Shown: piece after piece, positions 1 through 9,132 of the stretch
How the letters are laid out: every line of letters begins with the position of its first letter
Position numbering within the stretch: the first letter of the stretch is position 1
Assembly: GCF_009184895.1 (NCBI RefSeq)
Contig: NZ_WESE01000002.1
Span: forward strand, 62,001-126,000
Reading direction: 5' to 3'
Origin: Nostocoides sp. F2B08
GTDB lineage: Bacteria > Actinomycetota > Actinomycetes > Actinomycetales > Dermatophilaceae
Length of the DNA: 64,000 nucleotides
Program-made: the position numbers and the translations under genes
Notes under the pieces: generated by a model
Databases searched by the model: none
Told to the model about the DNA's origin: nothing
The model's input: the letters and a program-made list of their open reading frames with translations, nothing else

Positions 1-356
1 GCCAGGAAGCCCAGCTTGAGCACGCTGCAGGCAAGGAACATCAGACCGCTGATGACGGCTTGCGCCAACGCCATGCTCACGTAGTCCTCGCTGCCGGCGA
101 CGGCCAGGCCGCCCACGGAGGACGCCACCAGGGCGGCCGCCGCGGCATCCGGGGACGCGACCACCTGCTTCGAGGACGTCGTGAGGGCATACAGGATCGA
201 CGGCACGACGAGCGCGTAGAGCCCGGCCGTCGCCGGCAGCCCGGCGATCTGCGCGTAGCCGATGTTGAGGGGGATCGCGATCGCGACCAGCGTCACTCCG
301 GACAGCGCTTCGAGGCCGATGTTCTCCCTCGTCAGTCCGGGCACCATCGTGCGCAC
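1..356 (-). CDS. SulP-family sulfate permease, N-terminal part
   Basis: Partial gene that runs off the left edge; only about the first 118 codons are present. The reading gives a short cytosolic start followed by the SulP N-terminal signature: a hydrophobic stretch reading VTLVAIAIPLNIGYAQIAGL, then the glycine/alanine-rich PATAGLYA segment and a VVASPDAAAAALV stretch. These are the conserved first transmembrane spans of SulP/SLC26 anion transporters, which import sulfate or related anions across the cytoplasmic membrane. I chose the GTG at 356 because an AGGAGG ribosome site sits seven bases upstream; an in-frame ATG lies three codons further in. It follows an orphan gene and a LuxR-type regulator on the same strand. 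A sulfatase lies beyond the regulator, so sulfate uptake is a plausible substrate. Substrate is inferred, not shown. Confidence 0.85.
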   Translation of the reverse strand, partial: MRTMVPGLTRENIGLEALSGVTLVAIAIPLNIGYAQIAGLPATAGLYALVVPSILYALTTSSKQVVASPDAAAAALVASSVGGLAVAGSEDYVSMALAQAVISGLMFLACSVLKLGFL

Positions 357-489
357 GGCAGGACCTCCTCAACTCCGGGCCGCGTGCCGGTCAGCCGGCG
401 CACGGACGCCTCGCTGCCTGTTCTATCGGGCAGCCACTCGCGCCGGACCACCCTGAAGAGGTGACCTTTGACGGCGGGGCGCCCGCTCG

Positions 490-921
490 TCACTCCGCGA
501 GGTGTCCGTGACCGATGAAGAGGATGCACGCGCCGCAGCGGTCGGGCAGGTTCCCCGTGGTGCCCTCGATCTCGTACTGGATGCCCGAACCGCTGATCCT
601 GGGTGAGCGCAGCAGCAGGTGGGGGTCGGGGAACCGCTGTGCAGCCGGGTCGGCCTGCCCGAGGAGCGCAGGCAGTGCAGCCTCGCCGAGGCCGCTGCGC
701 GGGTCCCACCACAGATCCAGGAAGGTGCCGGTGGATAGGTGGCCGACCCGACGGGACAGATCCTCCATCAACCAGATGGTGGTCGGTGCGAGGTCCTGGA
801 CGATGAGCCGGTGATGTGCCTTCACGCAGGATGCAGCCACCTGGATGAACAGCACGTGGGTGAGCGCAGCATCGGCCAGGACACGCAGCTCCTCACTTCC
901 CGGCACGGTTCTGGATCCCAT
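490..921 (-). CDS. Hypothetical protein, 143 aa
   Basis: I do not recognise this protein. It is a single-domain-sized, soluble-looking chain with balanced composition and no obvious signal peptide or membrane span. Features visible are an alpha-helical, leucine- and alanine-rich first half, a FLDLWWDPRSG motif near residue 68, and a C-terminal stretch with one pair of features (DRCGACILFIGHGH) containing two cysteines and two histidines that could bind metal. The ATG at 921 has a GAGG ribosome site about eight bases upstream. It sits 92 bases after the LuxR-type regulator and 133 bases before the SulP permease, all on the minus strand, so the three may be co-transcribed. Coding potential is good but function is unknown. 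Confidence 0.6.
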   Translation of the reverse strand: MGSRTVPGSEELRVLADAALTHVLFIQVAASCVKAHHRLIVQDLAPTTIWLMEDLSRRVGHLSTGTFLDLWWDPRSGLGEAALPALLGQADPAAQRFPDPHLLLRSPRISGSGIQYEIEGTTGNLPDRCGACILFIGHGHLAE

Positions 922-1013
922 GGCACGACCTCACAGTGATGGTGGACGCCTTGCCTCCAGCCCACCAGAGGCCCCAGGCCCCCACATCACCCCAGCGGGG
1001 CGAGGTCGGGCGT

Positions 1014-3269
1014 TCAGCCGTATGCGGGCGCCTCGAGGAGTCCTAGTTCCTGAGCCCGCTCCACCACTTCTGCCCGCGAGGACACGCCGAGCTTGCGGTG
1101 GATCGACGCCACGTGCGTCTTCACGGTGTTCTGGGTCACGAAGAGGTGCTCGGCGATCTGCGGCAGCTGCAGATGACTCGGGAGGAACTGCAGCACCCGC
1201 ATCTCTGCGGCGGTCAGAGCCGGCGAGTACACGCCGTCGACGCGCAGGCGGGCGAGCGCGGCCTCAGCGTCCTCCAGGAGGTCCTGCGCCAGGGTGGCGC
1301 TCAGGTCTGCGGTCATTCGGGCCCTGGCCTCCACGATGAGCTGCGCGGCCAGGCTGCGGTCGCCCAGTGCAGTGGCCGCGCGGGCCTGGATCAGCCGGCC
1401 GCACACCTCGAACCAGGGCGCGACGTCGCCCAAGCGGACCGTCAGCCGGCGGGCCGCTGCCAGCGTGGAGGGGGCCTCCGGGTCGCGGCGCAGGGCCTGG
1501 ACCAGCGCCTGGGCCGTGATGCAGTGCGCGGAGCTGGCGAGGCGTTCGAGACGGTGGTCGAGGATGACCTCGCGCGCGAGGAGGATCAGGCGCTGTCCCG
1601 TGGCATGGTCACCGCCTGCCAGGGCGAGCACACCGCGCCACGAGAGGGAGTCGGCTCGGATGAGCGGCACGTCCAGAACCCGGGCGAGGCGCTCGGCCTC
1701 GACGAGGCACTGGGCTCCCTCGTCCGCTCTGCGCTTCAGGGTCAGTACGACACCCCGGACGAACATGGCAGCGGCGCGGAAGCCCTCCTCGGGTGGCAGT
1801 CCCCGAGCGGACGCCTCGCACAGGGCAAGTGACTCGTCGAGGCCGACCCGGCCCACCAGAGCCACGAGGAAGGCCAGCGCGGCCGCATAGGGCGATTCGC
1901 CGGCTCGTCGCTCCCATCCCGCGCCGGCATGACGTTCGCAGTGCAGGATCCACCGGTCCATGCGGTCGGTCTCGGCGTTCTGGAAGGCGAGCCAGGCCGC
2001 GGACAGGCTCAGCCACGGGTCGTGCGCGGCCTGCTCGTCGGTCAGGTCTCGCAGCCAGAAGGCCAAGCGGTCGGTCTCACCGCGGCCGAGGCACCTCATG
2101 GTCCCGGACCAGACCAGGCGCCCCGTTAGCGCGATGTCGTGGGCACTCTTCGCGTGCCGGACGGCCAAATCGAGGTCACCGGCGTCCGCGAACCACGCGC
2201 AGGCACGCCGGTTCAGGTCCGTCACCTCGGTCGGGGAGCTGCGGGACAGCTCGAGCCTCAGGGACTCACCGAGCAGGTGGTGGTAGCGCACCCGCGAGCC
2301 GGGAGGGTCGAGCGGGATGACCAGCTGCAGCTGCTCGAGCAGCCGGGCGATGGCTCCGGCGGAGTCGTTACGCCGCAGGACGGCGTCACAGAGCTCGGGG
2401 GTCAGCTCCTCCAGGACCGACGTGCGGAGCAGGAAGCTGCGAAGGTCGGGGTCCAACGGGGGAAGGATCTCGGTGCTGAGGTAGTCCGCGATGGCGCGAA
2501 GGGGGTACGTGGCCCGTGTCGAGGGGGCCGAGGGAGTGGACCGCGCACCGGATGACATGGCCAACGCGGTCAGGTAGATAGCGACGGCCCACCCCTCGGT
2601 GGCGCGCACGACCTCTTCCACGTCCTCGGCCGAGAACGACACCCCCTGCCGGTGCAGCAGCTCGGTGGCCTCCGTGACGTCGAACCGGAGGTCGCTCTCG
2701 GAGATCTCCAGCAGCCTTCCCTCGGCTCGCACCCGCGCAAGCCAGGCAGGGGTCGGGTCCCGGCTGAGCAGGATGACCCGGCACTCCGGGGGGATCGTGC
2801 GGCACAGGACGCGGATGACCTCCCGGCTCGCGGAGTGCCGGAGGAGATGGACGTCGTCGATCACCACGGTGTACGGCCGGGTTCGGGACCGGAGCAGTCG
2901 GGCAAGGGCCGGCAGGACGACGCTCGAGAATCCCGGCTCGGCAGCGCCGATGCTCGAGTGCAGGATCGGCGCCCGGGGACCTACGGTCTCGAGGAGGTCG
3001 ACGAGTGCTCGGGTCAGGGCAGCCGGCTCGTCGAGACGCACGCTGATGGGCAGCTCGAGCCGCGCTCGTCCGTCGGTCTCGTGGAGCTGCCGGGCGAGGA
3101 TGGACTTTCCGGCGCCCCCGGGGCCGCTGACCGTCACGACGGGGGCGGGGCGATCGCTCGTGAAGCGGTCGACCACCTCGAGCAAGCGGGTACGCGTGAT
3201 CCAGCCGGCCCCCTCGGCTGCAGGCGTCACGGCGGCACCCGGCACGAAGGCGTCGTCAGGGGTGGTCAC
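1014..3269 (-). CDS. LuxR-family ATP-binding regulator (MalT/LAL-like)
   Basis: A 751-residue transcription regulator of the MalT/LAL type. Residues 49-56 (GPGGAGKS) form a Walker A loop, and YTVVIDDVHLL around residue 135 is the Walker B segment of a STAND NTPase. The centre is an alanine- and leucine-rich helical repeat region typical of the TPR-like sensor part. The last 65 residues form a LuxR/GerE helix-turn-helix (LTAAEMRVLQFL...TQNTVKTHVASIHRKLG). Such proteins bind an inducer, hydrolyse ATP and activate transcription. The GTG start at 3269 has GGAGG six bases upstream. It lies between the sulfatase and the SulP gene on the same strand, so it may control them; the ligand is unknown. 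Confidence 0.88.
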   Translation of the reverse strand: MTTPDDAFVPGAAVTPAAEGAGWITRTRLLEVVDRFTSDRPAPVVTVSGPGGAGKSILARQLHETDGRARLELPISVRLDEPAALTRALVDLLETVGPRAPILHSSIGAAEPGFSSVVLPALARLLRSRTRPYTVVIDDVHLLRHSASREVIRVLCRTIPPECRVILLSRDPTPAWLARVRAEGRLLEISESDLRFDVTEATELLHRQGVSFSAEDVEEVVRATEGWAVAIYLTALAMSSGARSTPSAPSTRATYPLRAIADYLSTEILPPLDPDLRSFLLRTSVLEELTPELCDAVLRRNDSAGAIARLLEQLQLVIPLDPPGSRVRYHHLLGESLRLELSRSSPTEVTDLNRRACAWFADAGDLDLAVRHAKSAHDIALTGRLVWSGTMRCLGRGETDRLAFWLRDLTDEQAAHDPWLSLSAAWLAFQNAETDRMDRWILHCERHAGAGWERRAGESPYAAALAFLVALVGRVGLDESLALCEASARGLPPEEGFRAAAMFVRGVVLTLKRRADEGAQCLVEAERLARVLDVPLIRADSLSWRGVLALAGGDHATGQRLILLAREVILDHRLERLASSAHCITAQALVQALRRDPEAPSTLAAARRLTVRLGDVAPWFEVCGRLIQARAATALGDRSLAAQLIVEARARMTADLSATLAQDLLEDAEAALARLRVDGVYSPALTAAEMRVLQFLPSHLQLPQIAEHLFVTQNTVKTHVASIHRKLGVSSRAEVVERAQELGLLEAPAYG

Positions 3270-3543
3270 GACGGTCCTCCGCCGCCTGGACCCCCGGCCA
3301 TTGCGGCATCTCGACGTCGGGGCGCTTGGGTCCGGTTCTCATCCACGGTTCTCGTCTGCTCTGGGGCGTGCCCGGTTCGGGCTCTGCCAAGAGCATTCCA
3401 CGGGGACCAGCGGACCGGGACCCCTCAATGGCACGGCTCACTCGCCGGAGGGTGCTTCGGGGTCGACCCACGATGCCGCGAGCAGCTCCGGCGAGCGCCT
3501 TCTCGGCCCGCTGCGCGCTGATCCGGACCCGGCGATGGCCGGC

Positions 3544-6447
3544 TTAGCCGGCGGCCCCGTGAGCGATGGCGGCTCGCGCGGTTGCCTCGTGCAGCGACAC
3601 CTCCGTGTCATGGGAGCCCGGCGCGAGGTCGAAGACGACGTTGCGCACCGTACCGGTGAAGGCGTAGGGAGCACGGTCCTCGTAGTCGAGGTCGACGACG
3701 CCGCCGTTATCCCGCGAGATGTCCATGCCTGCGTAGGTGGTGAACAGCAGCGCGATGCTGTGGGGCAGCGGCCCCTCACCGATCTGCCGGTCGTCGGCCC
3801 ACAAGGTGACGTGCCCGCCGGTGCCGGGCGTGGCCTCGTCGGCCTCGAACAGCATCTTCAGGGTGACGTCACCGGTGGGGATCGGTTCGGTCGAGGTCTG
3901 GCGGTAGGTGTCGATGCCCAGGAACTGGTAGGTGTGGTTGAGCAGCCCGTTCTCGTCCACCCACAGCGCGAAGCCACCGATGAAGTCCGCGAAGGCCACG
4001 AGCACCCCTTGGGCACCGCCCTCCGGGACGTGGACGTCGGCCTCGATGGCGTAGGAGCGGCCGTAGATGCGGGGGATCATCGTCGTCTGGATGTTCTGAA
4101 CGTCACCGGCGAAGGTGAACCGGGTCTGCGTCGGCATCGGCGGCAGGATCCCGAAGAAGGCTGCGAAGCCGCCGAGCAGAGGCAGCACGCGGTGACGCTC
4201 GGCTTCCGACCAGAAGAGCTCCACCAGCTCGGCCAGCTTCTCCGGGTTGTCCGCGGCGAGGTCGTGGGCCTGGGAGAAGTCGTCGGGCAGGTAGTACAGC
4301 TCCCACACGTCGTCCTGCGGGTTCCACTCACCGCCGGGCCCGAACCGGGCGAGGGTCGGCGGGGAGAAGTCCCACGGCAGCTTGTCGAGCTTCGTGCAGG
4401 CCCACCAGCCGTCCTTGTAGATGGCGCGGCTGCCGTACATCTCGAAGTACTGCACAGTGTGCTGCTCGGCGGCGTCGGGGGCGTCGAAGGTGTAGGCGAA
4501 GCTGGTGCCGTCCATCGGCTCCTGCTCGATGCCGTCGACGACGCTGGGCTCCGGGAAGCCGATGACCTCCAGGATGGTCGGGACGACGTCGATGCAGTGG
4601 GTGAACTGACTGCGCAGGTCGCCGCCCGCGGCGATCTTGCGGGGCCAGGAGACAACCATCGGGTCGCGGGTGCCACCGAGGTGGGAGGCCATCTGCTTCC
4701 CCCACTGGAACGGGGTGTTGTTCGCGTGCGCCCAGGCGGCGGCGAAGTGCGGTGCGGTGTGGAAGCCGCCGAGCTCGGCGATGCCGCCGTACTTGTCGAT
4801 CAGCGCCAGCTGTTCCTCGGCGTCGAGGACGACGCCGTTGAAGAAGGTGGTCTCGTTGAACGACCCGGTGGTGGTGCCCTCCATCGACGCGCCGTTGTCG
4901 CCCCAGATGTAGATGACCAGCGTGTTGTCGAGCTCGCCCATCTCCTCGATGGCGTCGAGCAGGCGACCCACGTTCCAGTCGGCGTTCTCCGAGAATCCGG
5001 CGAACACCTCCATCTGGCGGGCATAGAGCCGGCGTTCGGCCTCGGAGAGGCTGTCCCACGCGGGGAAGGCGTCCGGGCGCGGGGTGAGCTCGGTGTCCGG
5101 TGGGACGATGCCGAGCTTCTTCTGCCGCTCGCGGGTCCGTTCACGGTAGGCGTCCCAGCCGTCGTCGAACTGGCCCTTGTACTTGTCGGCCCACTCCTGG
5201 GCGACGTGGTGCGGTGCGTGGGTGGCGCCGGTCGAGTAGTAGACGAACCACGGCTTGTCGGCGTCTTGTGCTCGCACGGCGTGCAGCCACTCGACGGTCT
5301 TGTCGGTGATGTCGTCGGGGAAGTAGTAGAGCTTGCCATCCTCGCCCTCGGGAACGCCGAGGGTGGAGTTGTCCTGCGTGATGATTGGGTCGTACTGGCC
5401 CGCCGCTCCGGTCAGGAACCCCCACCAGTGGTCGAAGCCCCAGCCGGTGGGCCAGTGGTCGAATGACCCGGCCGCGCCCATGTCGCGTCCGGGGGTCATG
5501 TGCCACTTGCCGAACCCGCCGGTGATGTAGCCGTTCTCCCGCAAGATCCGGGGGAGGGCGGTGCAGGCCCGGGGGCGGATGCCGGTGTAGCCGGGGAACG
5601 GACCGGGGAACTCGGCGATGCCGCCCATACCGACGCGGTGGTGGTTGCGACCGGTCAGCAGGGCCGCGCGGGTCGGTGAGCAGACCGCGGTGACGTGGAA
5701 GCTGTTGTACGTGAGGCCCTGCTGCTGGACGCGGGTGAGGTTCGGGGTGCGGATGCCGCCGCCGAAGGTGTCGGGGCCGCCGAAGCCGGCGTCGTCGATG
5801 AGGACGATGAGCACGTTCGGTGCGTCCTCGGGGGCTTTCGGGCCCGCGACGATGCTCCAGTCGCCGACCGACTCGTCGATGGTGTGACCGGCCACGCCAC
5901 TGAACTGCCGGTCCCGGAGAGGGAGCACGGAGCGGTCGGGTGAGAACTTGCCCATGGCCTCGGCCAGCTTCACCCTGAGCTCGTCGATGCCCCTTTCGTC
6001 GCTCTCGACGACGGACTTCAGCGGGGCACCGGGCAGGGCCCGCTCAACCGCCAGCCGGGCGTCGGCCGGGAAGACGCCGATGATGACGGCCGTGCCGGCC
6101 TTCAGGGCGGTCCCGACCTGCTCCTGGACCGCCGCGGTCAGCTTGTTGCCCGCGAAGTGGCCCACCACAGCGCCCGCAGCCGCACCCACCGCGACGGCCC
6201 CGAGCATCGGTGGAGAGAACATCCCGATGAGCACACCCGCTCCGCCGCCCCACGCTGCGCCGCGCCGACCCAGGTGGTTGCCGGTATCCATCAGCCGGGG
6301 CTCACCGTCGGCGTCCTTGCCGACGAGGATCATTCCCTGGCTGCTCAGCTCCTTCGCCTCGACCTTCGACGCCAGCGATCGGAACTCCGCCTCGGCCACC
6401 TCGACGTCCGGATAGCCGGCCACGATCAGCATCTCGGTGTCACTCAT
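3544..6447 (-). CDS. Arylsulfatase with N-terminal DUF1269-like membrane-hairpin domain
   Basis: A 967-residue type I sulfatase that hydrolyses sulfate esters. The signature CSPTR starts at Cys256, the residue that must be converted to formylglycine; other active-site pieces are VLIVLIDDAGFG (calcium-binding Asp pair), KWHMTPG, and GDNGASMEG. The first 190 or so residues are not sulfatase: they resemble the DUF1269/general-stress membrane protein family, with a start MLIVAGYPDVEVAEAEF, then a glycine-rich hydrophobic hairpin (GGGAGVLIGMF ... VAVGAAAGAVVGHFAG), then FPADARLAVERAL. There is no signal peptide, so the enzyme is probably cytosolic or attached to the inner membrane face. About 190 residues after the catalytic region form an extra beta-rich C-terminal part. 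Start ATG at 6447 has AGGAG seven bases upstream. No formylglycine-generating enzyme gene is visible in the window. Confidence 0.9.
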   Translation of the reverse strand: MSDTEMLIVAGYPDVEVAEAEFRSLASKVEAKELSSQGMILVGKDADGEPRLMDTGNHLGRRGAAWGGGAGVLIGMFSPPMLGAVAVGAAAGAVVGHFAGNKLTAAVQEQVGTALKAGTAVIIGVFPADARLAVERALPGAPLKSVVESDERGIDELRVKLAEAMGKFSPDRSVLPLRDRQFSGVAGHTIDESVGDWSIVAGPKAPEDAPNVLIVLIDDAGFGGPDTFGGGIRTPNLTRVQQQGLTYNSFHVTAVCSPTRAALLTGRNHHRVGMGGIAEFPGPFPGYTGIRPRACTALPRILRENGYITGGFGKWHMTPGRDMGAAGSFDHWPTGWGFDHWWGFLTGAAGQYDPIITQDNSTLGVPEGEDGKLYYFPDDITDKTVEWLHAVRAQDADKPWFVYYSTGATHAPHHVAQEWADKYKGQFDDGWDAYRERTRERQKKLGIVPPDTELTPRPDAFPAWDSLSEAERRLYARQMEVFAGFSENADWNVGRLLDAIEEMGELDNTLVIYIWGDNGASMEGTTTGSFNETTFFNGVVLDAEEQLALIDKYGGIAELGGFHTAPHFAAAWAHANNTPFQWGKQMASHLGGTRDPMVVSWPRKIAAGGDLRSQFTHCIDVVPTILEVIGFPEPSVVDGIEQEPMDGTSFAYTFDAPDAAEQHTVQYFEMYGSRAIYKDGWWACTKLDKLPWDFSPPTLARFGPGGEWNPQDDVWELYYLPDDFSQAHDLAADNPEKLAELVELFWSEAERHRVLPLLGGFAAFFGILPPMPTQTRFTFAGDVQNIQTTMIPRIYGRSYAIEADVHVPEGGAQGVLVAFADFIGGFALWVDENGLLNHTYQFLGIDTYRQTSTEPIPTGDVTLKMLFEADEATPGTGGHVTLWADDRQIGEGPLPHSIALLFTTYAGMDISRDNGGVVDLDYEDRAPYAFTGTVRNVVFDLAPGSHDTEVSLHEATARAAIAHGAAG

Positions 6448-6893
6448 GCTGTACTCCTATCGGGTCCCGGCCCCATGCCGGGACAGCCATCGGTGCGGTC
6501 TTCACCGCGGTGGTTCAGGTCGGCACGGGTTCGATCCCTTGCGTCTGCCTCCGGGAAGGTCAGCGAGCGCGTGAGCGGGGTGGACACGAGTGCCACGATT
6601 CGAGCATCTCCACCTCCTCCGGACGGGTCATCACCCTGACCGGGTGAGGAGGTTGCCGCGCCGAGGCTCCGTGGCCCGCACCTGACCGGACCCGGTCCAG
6701 TGCCCGGGGGACGGGACGCTGTGACACGAACCACCGGCCGCCGCGCCTTCCCTGTCGCGCTGGCGATCGACTCGCATCTCCCCTTTCGTGGGTGAGGCGC
6801 GCGTTAGCGGGCACCTGCTCATCCCCCAGGGCCTTGCGCGCGCACGGGTTCCGTGTCACACCGCGGGGGCTAGGCGTGCAGCTCAGCCAGGGG
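6448..6893. other. Intergenic stretch, no supported gene
   Basis: This 446-base stretch lies upstream of the sulfatase and downstream of the NTF2-like gene (both minus strand). Short open frames exist on both strands, but none has a ribosome site plus recognisable protein sequence. The sulfatase promoter must lie here. A GGGTTCGATCCC string at 6527-6538 resembles a tRNA T-arm, but no tRNA can be folded around it. Confidence 0.5.
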
Positions 6894-7268
6894 TCAGTGG
6901 GTTATCGCGGTCTGCTGGTAGAGAACCAAACGGGCTTCGCCCTCGACCATTCGGTAGACGCTGGTCATCAGCGCGATGAACGGCTGATCGTCCCCTTGAC
7001 GTACCGCGCTGGCTCGATAGACGACGGCCGCAGCATCGTCATTGATCGGCACGAGACTCTCTTGGGACAGTTCATACGACGTCCACGGCGGCGAGTCGTT
7101 GAGCGTGCTCGCGATCGTCTCGCGGTCGAGGATCATGCCGTTGACGAGGATCATCACCGCCTCCGGCATCATCAACCGGCCATAGAAATCCCCGCCAACC
7201 GAACGACAGAGAGCGTCCCAACCCTGGTGCTCAAGCTCCATGAGCCGCGTCAGATTCGTTCCATTCAT
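6894..7268 (-). CDS. NTF2-like / DUF4440 family protein
   Basis: A 124-residue protein with the fold signature of the SnoaL/DUF4440 nuclear transport factor 2-like superfamily: an N-terminal helix (LTRLMELEHQGWDAL), a loop leading to LMMPEAVMILVNGMILDRE, a mid-segment TLNDSPPWTSYELS, and alternating beta-strands with AVVYRASAVR and FIALMTSVYRMVEG, ending in a final strand ARLVLYQQTAI. Members are small cone-shaped proteins that bind small molecules or have isomerase-like activity; the specific role is unknown. The start ATG at 7268 is chosen because family homology begins there; a longer upstream open frame is antisense to the next gene. The ribosome site is weak (GAGAAG). It diverges from the UPF0158 gene with 177 bases between. 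Confidence 0.72.
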   Translation of the reverse strand: MNGTNLTRLMELEHQGWDALCRSVGGDFYGRLMMPEAVMILVNGMILDRETIASTLNDSPPWTSYELSQESLVPINDDAAAVVYRASAVRQGDDQPFIALMTSVYRMVEGEARLVLYQQTAITH

Positions 7269-7445
7269 GCTTCTCAAGGGTATGGGTTCTCGGGCAGACC
7301 ACTCCCACCGCCGCCGGTCACAACACGTGATCGAACTGCCGGCACGAACTGTCCACGAGGGTGCGGCACTCCGCCGGTTGTTCGGCGTTGTCGGTCGCCT
7401 GTTGTTTGTGGCGACAGCGTTCGGCTGAAGCCATACGCTGATTCG

Positions 7446-7916
7446 ATGCTGGATCTCGATGCTCTCGACGTTGAAGAGATCGCAACCGCCTTGGCCGACC
7501 AAACCGACTACGAGCACCGATGGCTGATCGACCCAAGGACCGGTGAGATCGTGTTCTGGACCAGCGACACCGGCATCGACGGTGAGCACCCGGTCGACCT
7601 TGACGATCTCGACCTGATCCTCATCGACCCCCTCCCTCCGTACGTCTGGTACCAGGACATGGTCGACTTCGCCGACGGCATCAGCGACCGCGCTGCCGGC
7701 CAGCGCCTGCACCGATCGCTGCAGGGCAAGGGCGCCTTCCGGCGCTTCAAGAATGAGCTCTACCAGCGCCATCCCGATCTGATCTCCGTCTGGCATGCCT
7801 TCAGGGATGCCCGGGCACGGGTCCGTGCCGTGAACTGGCTGGCCGAGGAGGGACTGATCGACGAAGACGCCGTTGGACAGTTCGAGCGGGTGAATCCTGG
7901 CCCCGACCTGCCGTAA
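7446..7916 (+). CDS. UPF0158 family protein
   Basis: A 156-residue protein of the UPF0158 family. Typical segments are the N-terminal DVEEIATALADQ, the RWLIDPRTGEIVFW segment, an acidic DLDDLDLILIDPLPPYVWYQD stretch, the MVDFADGISD motif, and GKGAFRRFKNELYQ, followed by a helical C-terminus with WLAEEGLI. The family is widespread in bacteria and its biochemical role has not been established. The ATG at 7446 is where family homology begins; the reading frame stays open far upstream but that part is unconvincing. It stands alone on the plus strand. No clear ribosome site is visible. Confidence 0.8.
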   Translation: MLDLDALDVEEIATALADQTDYEHRWLIDPRTGEIVFWTSDTGIDGEHPVDLDDLDLILIDPLPPYVWYQDMVDFADGISDRAAGQRLHRSLQGKGAFRRFKNELYQRHPDLISVWHAFRDARARVRAVNWLAEEGLIDEDAVGQFERVNPGPDLP

Positions 7917-8085
7917 CACAATCTACGTCCGCACGTCGCGCCCGCCGAGGACTCGCGTCTCATCGCCGCCAGTCGGCGCGTGACGAACTCGGCGCCATGA
8001 CAGCCCAAGGGCTTTCTGACGCTCCTCGAGCAGATGTGTGTTCTGCTGGACGAACCAACGACGACCCAACCGCAGGAGGTGCGTG

Positions 8086-8400
8086 ATGACGCCCGAGGAC
8101 ATCCTGACCCGAGTAGGTGACCAGCTCGGCATCCGCCGGGTGTTCGGTGAACCGATCGACCGCGACGGAGTCACCCTCGTCCCGGTCGCCGTGTCGATCG
8201 GCGGCGGAGGCGGAGGCAACGGTCCCGAGGACCAGGGCAGCGGCGGAGGCTTCGGCGGCATGGTCCGGGGCATCGGCGCCTACTCCATCAGCAAAGGCCA
8301 GGTCCGCTTTGTCCCCGCCGTGGACACCACGGCCCTGGCGGCGCTGTTCGTCCTCGCCGTCGGCGTCGTTGTCCGCGTGAGACGACGGCGGGCGGCCTGA
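8086..8400 (+). CDS. GerW/YtfJ-family sporulation-protein-like protein
   Basis: A 104-residue protein related to the GerW/YtfJ family. The N-terminus (ILTRVGDQLGIRRVFGEPIDRDGVTLVPVAVSI) matches the family core, followed by a glycine-rich segment (GGGGGGNGP ... GSGGGFGGM), the strand segment GAYSISKGQVRFVPAVD, and a single C-terminal transmembrane helix ending in a basic tail. In Bacillus the family is linked to spore germination, but members are common in non-sporulating actinobacteria, where the role is unknown. ATG at 8086 has a strong AGGAGG six bases upstream; an earlier in-frame ATG at 8038 lacks one. It stands alone, with about 170 bases of unassigned sequence upstream. Confidence 0.82.
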   Translation: MTPEDILTRVGDQLGIRRVFGEPIDRDGVTLVPVAVSIGGGGGGNGPEDQGSGGGFGGMVRGIGAYSISKGQVRFVPAVDTTALAALFVLAVGVVVRVRRRRAA

Positions 8401-8536
8401 CCAGGCGCGACTTCAGCCGCTTGGGTCAGTGGGGCGGTTGCACTTCGCCGTGCGCCCTATCGGCGCGAGCGGATGCACTTCTGCCGAGCAGGAGCGACGT
8501 CCCCTGGGCTTCCTATCGACAGCTTGTTGCCCGCGG

Positions 8537-8929
8537 CTACGGACGCTGGTTCGGCCAGCCGCCGTACGGAACGGTGAGGATCTCGAGGATGTGACTGTCC
8601 GGGTCCAGCCAGTACAGCCCGCGGCCTCCGTCGTTGGTGTTCGTCTGCTGCGGTCGACGCCGCTCGGGGTCGGCCCAGTAGGGGATGTCGCGGGCCAGGA
8701 TTCGCGCGTGGATCTGGTCGAACTCGTTCTCGTCGACAAGGAAGGCGTAGTGCTGCGGGTGCACCGTCCCCTCCTCGAGGAAGTCCAGCGAGACGTCGTT
8801 CGCCACCTGGACCACGGAGAACGGTCCGAAGCTCGTCGGGGCGGGTAGTCCCAGGATCTCGGACAAGAACAATGCCGAGGCCTGCTTGTGGCGGCAGTAC
8901 ACAATCGTGTGGTTGAGCCTCACCGGCAT
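8537..8929 (-). CDS. VOC-family (glyoxalase/dioxygenase-fold) protein
   Basis: A 130-residue vicinal-oxygen-chelate protein. The order of elements is standard: LNHTIVYCRHKQASALFLSEILGL (first beta-alpha unit, candidate metal His7), a strand VQVANDVSLDF, then QHYAFLVDENEFDQIHARI (second His), an Asp/Arg/Pro-rich loop, and GRGLYWLDPDSHILEILTVPYGG, which carries the C-terminal glutamate ligand. Family members are metal-dependent lyases, dioxygenases or resistance proteins; substrate unknown. The ATG at 8929 has AGGAGG six bases upstream, which decides it over longer upstream frames. It is isolated from its neighbours. Confidence 0.85.
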   Translation of the reverse strand: MPVRLNHTIVYCRHKQASALFLSEILGLPAPTSFGPFSVVQVANDVSLDFLEEGTVHPQHYAFLVDENEFDQIHARILARDIPYWADPERRRPQQTNTNDGGRGLYWLDPDSHILEILTVPYGGWPNQRP

Positions 8930-9132
8930 CCGAACCTCCTGTCGGATCATGCAGCGAAGCGGTGGCGGTTCTCCGCACACCGGGTCATCGCGCCGTTTGT
9001 CGGAGAGCGTCGGCCGCGTGCCCTGAGGTGCGCTCACCAATCTAGACCGTCGGGTACGAGGGCGTCCGCCTCGTGCGCGTCGACGCGGGCAGAAGGGGCG
9101 CGCCAGGTCCCCGTCGCGGAGCGGCTATCGCG

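Noticed and set aside
2599-5466. A 955-codon open frame on the plus strand antisense to the LuxR and sulfatase genes
   Set aside because: It has no ribosome site or recognisable domain, its sequence is Arg/Gly/Val-rich as expected for the shadow of high-GC genes, and both minus-strand genes have clear families.
6520-6545. tRNA gene, suggested by GGGTTCGATCCC
   Set aside because: No matching acceptor stem, anticodon arm or D-arm can be formed on either side.
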